A stretch of DNA of 64,000 bases from Desulfuromonadales bacterium (GTDB lineage: Bacteria > Desulfobacterota > Desulfuromonadia > Desulfuromonadales > BM103). The DNA lies in contig JAQYVY010000006.1 of assembly GCA_030145195.1 (NCBI GenBank), positions 23,708-87,707 of the forward strand, given 5' to 3'. The notes under the pieces are model-generated. The model saw nothing but the letters and a program-made list of their open reading frames with translations, made no database searches and was not told the origin of the DNA. Below are positions 7,819 through 17,734 of the stretch, piece by piece; position 1 is the first letter of the stretch; the number at the start of each line of letters is the position of its first letter. The translations under genes and the position numbers were made by a program.

Positions 7819-9228
7819 ATGAGCAAGAAACTGCTGTTGGCCGACGACAGTATAACGATCCAGAAGGTCATTCAGATTACCTTCGCCCATGAAGACTATG
7901 AGCTGACTATTACCGATAATGGTGATGCCGCGCTGCTGAAAGCTCAGGAGCTCAAACCTGACTTAATTATGTCCGATGTCTATATGCCCGGCAAGAACGG
8001 TTATGAATTAGCCAGTGCCATTAAACAAGATCCGACCCTTCGGCATATCCCGGTGCTTTTGTTGGCTGGTTCTTTCGAACCTTTCGATGAAGATAAAGCC
8101 CGGAGCTGTCAGGCCGAGGCCTGGATCGAAAAGCCGTTTGAGTCGCAGAGTCTGATCGACAAGGTCTCGGAGTTGTTAGCCGCAGCCTCGGAAGCGGCTG
8201 TTGCGCAAACGGCCGAGGTCACCGCTGAAGAGGTTCCCGCTACGGCATTTGAAATGCCTTTCAGCGAGGATCTGGATGCTGTAGAAACGCCGGAGGTCGA
8301 TCCTTTTGGCGAAATTTCTTTCGCAGAAGAAATCCCCGTTGTGGAACCTGAGGCTATGGAGGTGGCTGATGACTGGGGCGATGTTAGCGCAGCGCTGAGC
8401 CCATCTGAACCGCCCGTAGAGACTGATGTTTTTGCATCTGTAGGCGAACCAGAGTCCATCGAAGAGGACTTCTCTTTCGATGACGAAATTCTCGCGGCCG
8501 AACCTGCTGCTGATCCTGTTGATGATTTTGCCTTTGCCGATAGCACGCTTGCCGCTGAGGCAGAGTTTGGCGATTTTGACTCGACTGATGCCGAGATCAT
8601 GCCTCTTGGTGACGATGATATCCTTGGTGCCGAGGATCTTGAACCTATTGCCGAAGAGTCGACTCTGGCCCCCTGGTCTCGCGACGATGTGGTCGAAGAA
8701 GATATCTTCGCCGAGCCTATGGAAGAGACCCTCTCGTCTGAAGTTGAGCTCGAACCAGCATTTGAGCCTGAGCCAGCATTTGAGCCTGAGCCAGCATTTG
8801 AGCCTGAGCCAGCATTTGAGCCTGAGCCAGCATTTGAGCCTGAGCCAGTATTTGAGCCTGAATCAGCATTTGAGCCTGAATCAGCATTTGAGCCTGAATC
8901 AGCATTTGAGCCTGAATCAGCATTTGAGCCTGAGCCGGTTACAGCAGCAGCGTTTGCTGTTGATCAGGCTCCGGCCGCAGCTGAGCCCGTGGCCGATTTT
9001 GCCGATGAAGAGCCAGCCGCTGTTGTTGCAACCATGGTTGATATTGAAGACCGTGCGGCGACCTTGACAGAACAGGCTCTAGAGCAGATTGTTGAGAAGG
9101 TTATTAACAAGGTTGTTGAACGGCTTGCCGGGACAATTCTGGAAAAGGTTGCCTGGGAGGTGGTCCCTGACTTGGCTGAAGGCCTGATTCGCGAGGAAAT
9201 TCGCAAGATCAAGAACGCTGCGGCCTGA
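7819..9228 (+). CDS. Response-regulator receiver protein with acidic repeat linker and conserved helical C-terminus
   Basis: 469 residues in three parts. Residues 1-120 are a canonical receiver domain (Asp9, Asp10, phosphoacceptor Asp53 in MSDVYMPG, Lys in EKPF). Residues 125-395 are a very acidic, Ala/Pro/Glu-rich, probably disordered linker that ends in ten hexapeptide repeats FEPE(P/S)(A/V). Residues 410-469 form a predicted helical tail ending with WEVVPDLAEGLIREEIRKI. That tail resembles the C-terminal interaction helices of polarity proteins, a likeness by eye only. ATG 7819 is chosen because AAGGAG precedes it by 7 bases. A hairpin terminator follows. A scaffold or polarity role is inferred. 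Confidence 0.82.
   Translation: MSKKLLLADDSITIQKVIQITFAHEDYELTITDNGDAALLKAQELKPDLIMSDVYMPGKNGYELASAIKQDPTLRHIPVLLLAGSFEPFDEDKARSCQAEAWIEKPFESQSLIDKVSELLAAASEAAVAQTAEVTAEEVPATAFEMPFSEDLDAVETPEVDPFGEISFAEEIPVVEPEAMEVADDWGDVSAALSPSEPPVETDVFASVGEPESIEEDFSFDDEILAAEPAADPVDDFAFADSTLAAEAEFGDFDSTDAEIMPLGDDDILGAEDLEPIAEESTLAPWSRDDVVEEDIFAEPMEETLSSEVELEPAFEPEPAFEPEPAFEPEPAFEPEPAFEPEPVFEPESAFEPESAFEPESAFEPESAFEPEPVTAAAFAVDQAPAAAEPVADFADEEPAAVVATMVDIEDRAATLTEQALEQIVEKVINKVVERLAGTILEKVAWEVVPDLAEGLIREEIRKIKNAAA
8761..8940 (+). repeat. Ten 18-bp in-frame tandem repeats (FEPEPA/FEPESA)
   Basis: Ten near-identical units of TTTGAGCCTGAGCCAGCA encode FEPEPA x4, FEPEPV, FEPESA x4 and FEPEPV. The second block carries a shared T change (GAATCA), so it probably arose by block duplication. 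The period of 18 keeps the frame, so copy number can change without breaking the protein. Confidence 0.95.
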
Positions 9229-9284
9229 TCAATGAAATTATCAAGGTGAAAGCTGCAAAGCTGACGCCAATCGATTGACTGGAG

Positions 9285-9318
9285 AAATGGGGATTGTTAA
9301 AATCCCCATTTCCTTTTG
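9285..9318 (+). terminator. Rho-independent terminator after the receiver gene
   Basis: Arms AAATGGGGAT (9285-9294) and ATCCCCATTT (9302-9311) with a 7-base loop are followed by CCTTTTG. It separates the receiver gene from valS. Confidence 0.75.
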
Positions 9319-9372
9319 ACGGCAACCGGAGACAGGTTGCCGAAATTGTCTTGCTGGAAGGATGCGACCCTG

Positions 9373-12030
<2,658 letters not shown>

Positions 12031-12062
12031 TTTGTGTTGATGTTTGGTCATGCAAGAGACCA

Positions 12063-12190
12063 TAGATTGATAGAGACATTTAAGACAACAAAATGATGGC
12101 CACCTGGATCAATTCCGAGTGGCCATTTTCTATTTGTCAGCAAGAAATTCGCAATTCAGACAATCTGAACACATCAAAACAATGCGGGAG
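12063..12190 (+). repeat. Dispersed intergenic repeat, copy A (longest)
   Basis: It contains the shared blocks GATAGAGACATTTA, ACAACAAAATGATGGCCACC, a GGCCAC/GTGGCC hairpin, CTATTTGTCAG, AATTCGCAATTC and CAAAACAATGC. The same blocks recur near 50.9, 51.3, 54.3, 60.9 and 62.7 kb. No open frame of note lies inside. Confidence 0.75.
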
Positions 12191-12202
12191 GATTTATAGA
12201 AA

Positions 12203-12276
12203 CAGTAATGTCTGGATTTGAACCAGCGCCCCCCTGCTCCCGAAGCAAGTGTACTACTAGGCTGAGCAACATTCTT
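12203..12276 (-). pseudogene. Degenerate tRNA-Pro (CGG)-like sequence
   Basis: Read on the minus strand the segment has tRNA order and length (74 bases). The anticodon arm CTTGC-TTCGGGA-GCAGG with anticodon CGG is intact, and the T arm GCTGG-TTCAAAT-CCAGA is nearly so. The D stem has two mismatches and the acceptor stem (AAGAATG/CATTACT) two more. The GTTCAAATCC T-loop is recognisable. It is most likely a decayed copy left beside a repeat, and not a working tRNA. Confidence 0.6.
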
Positions 12277-12682
12277 ATAAATCGCGCTGCTGGAACGTGA
12301 TTGACGATGTGTCAGGACCGAGGTGTTTAGGACTTTTTTAAAACCATTAATAGTGTCAATTCTCGTCGGTAAGACCACAGAAGTTAGCTTTACATTGTAA
12401 CGCAGGTCCCACAGCGAAAAAGCGTTATTCTTTCCGATTATTCTAATACATATTTGGCCTTCATAGATTTAACTAACCGTAGTTGTTATGAATATTCATT
12501 ATGAAGATTGCAGGAATGATTATTGCATTAAAGCGAGTAAATTTAAACGGGGCTTAATGGTAGAGGTTTTCAGGAATATCTTTAATCCATTTTTCGATGG
12601 CCATCTTGTTCAACTTTTACTCGAAAAGATTGTGCAAGAGGTTCTTTTGTTCTGACTTGCCCTGCCATTCAAAGGAGGCTCC

Positions 12683-14182
12683 ATGACCAAGCTGATAATT
12701 GATCCGGTCACACGGATCGAAGGTCATCTGCGTATAGAAACCGAAATTGCGGGAGGAAAAGTCACCGCAGCCTACAGCAGTGGCGAAATGTTCAGGGGAT
12801 TTGAGCAGATCATGTCTGGTCGTGATCCGCTTGATGCTCCTATCATTACCCAGAGGATCTGCGGGGTATGTCCGGTCAGCCATGCCATCGCCTCGACCTC
12901 CTGCTTGGAGGATGCGCTAAAACTTCAGGTTCCAGCTAATGGACATTTGTTGAAAAATCTGATTCTGGGGGCCAACTACCTGCAGAGTCACATCATGCAT
13001 TTCTATCAACTGAGCGCTCTCGACTTCCTTGATGTTGAAGCTATCCTTGCCTATAACGGCAACGAACCGGCACTGCGCGAGCTGAAAGGCTGGGTAGAAG
13101 GTGAGTTGAAATCAAACCACATCCTTCCTGCTGCGCCTTTTCTTCCAAGAATTTCAGGTAAATATCCGGCAAACCATCAATGGAACACCAGATTGCTGAA
13201 ACATTACCTGGAAGCTTTAGAAATACGCCGTGAGTCACATAAAATGGCTGCTATTTTCGGTGGCAAAATTCCACACGTAGCCTCAGTCATCCCGGGAGGG
13301 GTGACCAGCGGAGCCGGCGTCGGCAGCATAGAAGATTTCCGGGGGCGCTTGCGAACCATCAGGCGTTTCATCGAAAACAGCTATCTGCCCGATGTAATGG
13401 CAACCGCCAAGCAATTCCCGCAATACTTGAAAGCAGGTCGGGGAGTGCAGAACTTCCTTAGTTTTGGGGTTTTCCAAGAACAGAATAGTCTCTGGCTACC
13501 GGGCGGGACCGTGACTCAAGGGAAGTTTGTGCCACTTGATATAGACAAAATCAGTGAAGACATCGGTTTCAGTCGCTACACGAACGACTCTGGAGGTCAC
13601 CCATCCAACAGCAAAACACAGCCCGAACCACACAAGGCCAATGCATATTCCTGGATCAAAGCGCCTCGCTACGACAATCAGTCCTTTGAGGTAGGTCCCT
13701 TGGCGCGTATGACGGTCGCCTACCATGCCGACGTTCAACCTGTTCGTGAACGTCTCGACGCACTATTGCATGAGGTAGGGGGCAAACTTTCTGACCTACC
13801 CAGCGTCTTCGGCCGCCACGCGACCCGCGCCCTGGAAGCGTCGCTTGTTGCAGAGCGCATGGAAAACTGGCTCGACAATTTAGTGCCGGGAGCTATCTCT
13901 GTTGCGAATTACACTCCCAGCCAGGAAGGCCGTGGCGTTGGACTGACCGAAGCGCCAAGAGGAGCCCTGGGGCATTGGATAGAATTCAAAGCAGGCAAGA
14001 TCACCCACTATCAGTGTTTAGTTCCGAGCACCTGGAATTTCTCACCCAGAGACTCGTATAAGCGGCCGGGACCAGTAGAAACTGCCATTGAAGGGGCACA
14101 AGTCAACGAGACTGACCGAGGCCTTGAAGTTGTCCGTATCGTACGTTCATTCGATCCGTGTATTGCTTGTGCTGTGCACTGA
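12683..14182 (+). CDS. [NiFe]-hydrogenase large subunit without C-terminal extension
   Basis: The catalytic subunit that binds the Ni-Fe(CN)2CO site and splits or senses H2. It has 499 residues. The Ni ligands are Cys60 and Cys63 in RICGVCPVSHA and Cys493 and Cys496 in DPCIACAVH. The protein stops exactly at His499 of that last motif. Ordinary large subunits carry a short extension after this His that a specific protease removes; its absence is typical of H2-sensing (HupV/HoxC-type) subunits and some Ech/CooH types. AAAGGAGG precedes ATG 12683. It is followed after 21 bases by the small subunit, the reverse of the usual order. No protease, hyp or cytochrome b gene is in the window. Confidence 0.95.
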   Translation: MTKLIIDPVTRIEGHLRIETEIAGGKVTAAYSSGEMFRGFEQIMSGRDPLDAPIITQRICGVCPVSHAIASTSCLEDALKLQVPANGHLLKNLILGANYLQSHIMHFYQLSALDFLDVEAILAYNGNEPALRELKGWVEGELKSNHILPAAPFLPRISGKYPANHQWNTRLLKHYLEALEIRRESHKMAAIFGGKIPHVASVIPGGVTSGAGVGSIEDFRGRLRTIRRFIENSYLPDVMATAKQFPQYLKAGRGVQNFLSFGVFQEQNSLWLPGGTVTQGKFVPLDIDKISEDIGFSRYTNDSGGHPSNSKTQPEPHKANAYSWIKAPRYDNQSFEVGPLARMTVAYHADVQPVRERLDALLHEVGGKLSDLPSVFGRHATRALEASLVAERMENWLDNLVPGAISVANYTPSQEGRGVGLTEAPRGALGHWIEFKAGKITHYQCLVPSTWNFSPRDSYKRPGPVETAIEGAQVNETDRGLEVVRIVRSFDPCIACAVH

Positions 14183-14203
14183 TTTGAGGAAAGTTATCTG
14201 ATT

Positions 14204-15127
14204 ATGAACATCGACCGTCGTACTTTTTTGAAAGATGCGTCCATACTACTGGCCGGCATGAGTTTGGCCCCGGCACTGCAACCGGGCTTCGCAGAAGCTC
14301 TGGAAACCTTGGCCAGCGGCCGTGCGCCGCTACTCTGGTTACAGGGACTGTCCTGTTCCGGTTGTTCTGTAAGCCTGATCAACTCGGAAAGCCCGGGACC
14401 CGCAGACCTGATAACCCGCTACCTGTCACTCTATTTTCATCAAACCCTTTCAGCTGCAACCGGCAAAGTTGCCATGGAAACCTTAAGTAAGGCTATAGAC
14501 CAGGGCGGGTATATCCTTGCAGTAGAAGGAGCGGTGCCATCTGGAATGCCTGAAGCCTGCATGATTGGAGAAAAGTCTTTTAACGATCTCTTACTCGAAT
14601 CAGCCCGGAAAGCGCAAGCCGTGGTTTCGGTCGGAACCTGTGCCTCCTTCGGCGGCATCCCGGCAGCGCCACCCAATCCAACTGGAGCATTATCGGTCGC
14701 GGAATTTTTTACGAAGCATAAGCTAAACATTCCATTGATCAACCTACCAGGCTGCCCCGCTCATCCGGGATGGATCGTCGGTAATCTGGCTTACCTGCTC
14801 AAAGTAGGCATTCCCGAAGTCGATGACCATAAACGTCCAATCAAAACATACGGCAAACTGCTTCATGACCAGTGCCAGAACTTTGCTCAATATCAAAAAA
14901 TGAACTTTGTTGTCACCCCCGGAGAAGAAGGCTGTCTCTTCAAGCTCGGCTGTCAGGGTGTAATCACTCATGCGGACTGCCCGATGCGTGGCTGGAACGG
15001 AGGCATTAACTGGTGTGTTAAAGCTAACGCTCCATGCGCAGGTTGCGCCCGCCCCGAATTTGCCAGGGACAAGAATTTTGCTTTCTATCGTCTCAACGAA
15101 CAGAAGAATCTTGAGAACGGAGGCTAA
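14204..15127 (+). CDS. [NiFe]-hydrogenase small subunit, Tat-exported
   Basis: Electron-transfer subunit of 307 residues that begins with a twin-arginine signal (DRRTFLKDAS), so the mature heterodimer should be periplasmic. Proximal cluster ligands are Cys51, Cys54, Cys146 and Cys184; distal cluster ligands are His221, Cys224, Cys244 and Cys250. The medial cluster has Cys259, Cys278 and Cys281, plus Cys271 at the position (NWCV) where standard uptake enzymes have Pro; this predicts [4Fe-4S] instead of [3Fe-4S]. The extra cysteines of O2-tolerant enzymes are missing. There is no C-terminal membrane helix, so it lacks the usual anchor to a cytochrome b. The next gene, 3 bases on, is a chemoreceptor. 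Confidence 0.94.
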   Translation: MNIDRRTFLKDASILLAGMSLAPALQPGFAEALETLASGRAPLLWLQGLSCSGCSVSLINSESPGPADLITRYLSLYFHQTLSAATGKVAMETLSKAIDQGGYILAVEGAVPSGMPEACMIGEKSFNDLLLESARKAQAVVSVGTCASFGGIPAAPPNPTGALSVAEFFTKHKLNIPLINLPGCPAHPGWIVGNLAYLLKVGIPEVDDHKRPIKTYGKLLHDQCQNFAQYQKMNFVVTPGEEGCLFKLGCQGVITHADCPMRGWNGGINWCVKANAPCAGCARPEFARDKNFAFYRLNEQKNLENGG

Positions 15128-15130
15128 TAG

Positions 15131-16834
15131 ATGCGAAACGGCATTCAAATCAAGGTTACCAAGTTCCTGGTGATAGTCCTGCTGGTTGCGTTCGCAATCA
15201 CCACTTTGGTCTCGACGGTTAAAACAACCTCTCTGCTGCAAGATGCCTCCAGACTTTCAGAAGAGGCACTTCATCAAGCTTCAGCAGAACAGGCGCTTAA
15301 TGTTTTTAGCAGCCTTGAAATTGGTACGGCAGGATCTTTGGAACGAGGCGAGATGGAGGTTTTCAAGTCGCTGCTGGAAGACCTCGGCCAAATCGAAGGT
15401 GTTGAGGAGATCGGTCTCTCGGATCAGGTTGGCAAGATTGTCTATTCAAGCCGGGAAAAGGCACTTGACACAAAGCTGGAACAGAATGATTTTGAGACGG
15501 CCATTGAAAACGGTTCACAAATTACTCGGAGCGAACGCAACAACTCTTTGTATCTCTATCGCCCGCACTTAATGGAACAGGATTGTCTGCGTTGTCACTT
15601 TAAGGCGAGCATCAACGATGTAGCCGGAGTGACCTACGTTCGCTACAGCCTGGAAAAACTGCGCATAGCTGCGTCCGACATGGCCAAGTTCACAGACAAA
15701 GCCACCTGGCAAGCAATGCTCGCCGGCGGGCTGACTGGCCTGGCAGGGCTTTTTGTATCGTCGATCGGAGTATTCTTCATGATCGGCCTGACGGTCCGTA
15801 GACCTTTGCAGACAATTTGTGCCGACATGACCAATCTGGCCATCGGGAATGATGTGACATTGCAAAATATCGTATCAGCGCGTGAAGATGAAATAGGCGA
15901 ACTCGGTCAAGCAATGCTCGATCTTTCGCGATCACAGGACGATGTTGTCAACCTGGCTAAGGAAATGTCCCAAGGAAACCTCGCCGTTGATGTGGGAATA
16001 CGTAGCGAGCAAGATACCTTGATGAAGGCACTGCAGCTTATGCTGGATCGGATTACCGCGGCTCTGGGCCAGGTCAAGATTGCTGCCGACCATGTTGCAC
16101 TCGGCAGTCAGCAAATGAGCGAAGGTTCCAAGACCACTTCCGAATCCGTCTCTGAACAAGTAAATATGATCGGCGAGGTTGCTGCGGCCGCCAAAGAAAT
16201 GGCCCAGAGTATAAGCCAAAACCATAGCTATGCCGCAGAAACCGGGGAGATCTCTGCGCAAGCGGCCAAAGATGCAGCAACAGGGGGCTCGGCAGTCGAA
16301 GAAACCGTTTCAGCTATGCGTGAAATCACCGAAAAGATTGGCTTCATAGAAGAAATTTCCCGACAGACAAACCTGCTGGCCCTAAATGCTGCGATAGAGG
16401 CGGCAAGAGCAGGTGAGCATGGCAAAGGTTTTGCCGTAGTTGCTTCTGAGGTGCGTAAGCTTGCCGAACGCAGCCAACAATCAGCCGCAGAAATTCGTGA
16501 AGTGTGCGCCACAAGCGTCAGCGTCTCTGAGCGCGCAGGATCGTTGATTAAGGACATGCTTCCGGGCATCCGCAAAACGGCAGAACTGGTGCAGGAAATC
16601 AGAGCAGCCAGTAATGAGCAGAAAGCCAACTCAGAGCAGATTATCCGTACGGTAGAACAATTTAACAGGACTTCGCAGCAAAATGCCTATGCAACGGAAC
16701 AATCAGTCTCTATTTCTGCAAATTTGACTATACAGGCAGAACGCTTACAGGAAACGGTTGATTTCTTTAATTTGAAAGAAAAGCTTGAATATTCGTCAAC
16801 AAACAGTAAAAAGACCTTACCGTCGCCTGAATAA
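15131..16834 (+). CDS. Methyl-accepting chemotaxis protein with periplasmic c-type heme site
   Basis: Transmembrane chemoreceptor of 567 residues. TM1 is about 12-30; a periplasmic sensor domain follows (31-194) and contains the heme c attachment motif CLRCH (Cys152-His156); TM2 is about 197-220; HAMP is about 221-275. The cytoplasmic signalling domain includes the conserved hairpin tip [20 protein letters not shown]. The sensor domain resembles the c-heme PAS-type domains known from Geobacter receptors such as GSU0582 and GSU0935. The gene begins 3 bases after the hydrogenase small subunit, so the three genes are almost certainly one operon. I infer that the receptor heme is the electron acceptor of the hydrogenase; direct O2/NO or redox sensing is an alternative. 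Confidence 0.93.
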   Translation: MRNGIQIKVTKFLVIVLLVAFAITTLVSTVKTTSLLQDASRLSEEALHQASAEQALNVFSSLEIGTAGSLERGEMEVFKSLLEDLGQIEGVEEIGLSDQVGKIVYSSREKALDTKLEQNDFETAIENGSQITRSERNNSLYLYRPHLMEQDCLRCHFKASINDVAGVTYVRYSLEKLRIAASDMAKFTDKATWQAMLAGGLTGLAGLFVSSIGVFFMIGLTVRRPLQTICADMTNLAIGNDVTLQNIVSAREDEIGELGQAMLDLSRSQDDVVNLAKEMSQGNLAVDVGIRSEQDTLMKALQLMLDRITAALGQVKIAADHVALGSQQMSEGSKTTSESVSEQVNMIGEVAAAAKEMAQSISQNHSYAAETGEISAQAAKDAATGGSAVEETVSAMREITEKIGFIEEISRQTNLLALNAAIEAARAGEHGKGFAVVASEVRKLAERSQQSAAEIREVCATSVSVSERAGSLIKDMLPGIRKTAELVQEIRAASNEQKANSEQIIRTVEQFNRTSQQNAYATEQSVSISANLTIQAERLQETVDFFNLKEKLEYSSTNSKKTLPSPE

Positions 16835-16908
16835 CATGAACAATTAAGGTGTGTAATCTAAGCTAAAAACCTTAATGGTCACTCCTCATTACAAGGAGAC
16901 CAGACCTC

Positions 16909-17510
16909 GTGAGACAGTCCATGCTATGTTGCAAAGTGTTGGCAGAGGTTGTAATAATCCGGTGCCTCTGCCAATTTCACAGCCTCCGATCAATGTGGGA
17001 GGATAAATGTTTATTGAATTATAGCCGTGATACAAAAAGTCAAAAACAGGTCAATAACGTCAAGAACATCGTTTATGAAGCACTTTCAATTCTCGACCTG
17101 AGTTTTAGAAAAGAATCCATCCGCATAAATTTATGTGGGACGAGAGACTTCCTCTCGTAAAGTGTAATTTTCAGCAGATCGAACATGTTTTAATCAATAT
17201 TATAAAAAACGCCTATCAAGCACTAGCCGACAATTTCTCTGATGACAGACTCATCGAAATTAGAGGAGAAGTCACTGATTGCAGCCTTCATCTCACTATT
17301 GCCAACAATGGGCCTAATATCCCTCCTGAAATACTCAAAAATGTATTAGCTCCTTTCATTACAACAAAAAGTGAGAACGAAGGAACTGGCCTGGGACAAA
17401 GTATCACAGAAGAAATAATGAAGGAGCATAACGGCAAACTAGAAATATGCAGTGAGCCAACGAGCCTTACAAAGGTGACGATGATTCTCCCTTTAAGTGA
17501 AGACACATAA
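16909..17510 (+). pseudogene. Decayed sensor histidine kinase (frameshifted, truncated)
   Basis: The last 120 codons (from about 17136) read as a kinase ATP-binding domain: N box LINIIKNAYQAL, G1-like IANNGPNIP, and FITTKSENEGTGLGQS. The segment just before it (VNNVKNIVYEALSIL...RKESIRINL) is in another frame, so there is a frameshift near 17131. Further upstream no HisKA domain can be read. The gene follows the hydrogenase-chemoreceptor operon and may once have been its kinase partner. A sequencing error could explain the frameshift but not the missing 5' half. Confidence 0.7.
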
Positions 17511-17607
17511 TTCTATTACGCAGGGGGGGGGGAGCTCCTTGTTTCAGAAGGAAGCTAGTTGTTGGTACTCTTCCGTTGTCTCATAACTCACAATTCAAAG
17601 CAAAAGA

Positions 17608-17642
17608 ATGCCCCAATCTGTTCACAAGGTTGGGGCTTTCTT
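17608..17642 (+). terminator. Possible terminator downstream of the kinase relic
   Basis: Arms GCCCCAA (17610-17616) and TTGGGGC (17630-17636) with a 13-base loop are followed by TTTCTT. It lies between the decayed kinase (plus) and ptsP (minus). A run of ten G occurs upstream at about 17523-17532. Confidence 0.5.
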
Positions 17643-17734
17643 GTAAGTATTACTGCAATTCATTCTTGCAAGACCTAAGGATTTATAGTACGCAGGGCCA
17701 GGCGCAGGCTTGGTCATTTCGGTTCATTGATCTC

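Larger units (their letters stand above)
12031..12682. other. 652-base gap with repeat, tRNA relic and no gene
   Basis: The valS-hydrogenase gap holds copy A of a dispersed repeat (12063-12190) and a degenerate tRNA-Pro (12203-12276). A 12-bp perfect palindrome ATGAATATTCAT at 12488-12499 could be an operator for the hydrogenase operon. I saw no convincing -35/-10 or -24/-12 promoter in the last 200 bases. Confidence 0.6.

Noticed and set aside
8761..8940. CRISPR-like array
   Set aside because: The 18-bp units are contiguous without spacers and are in frame inside a protein gene; the same holds for 59865-60026.
12203..12276. Functional tRNA-Pro
   Set aside because: Two mismatches in each of the D and acceptor stems; kept only as a relic.
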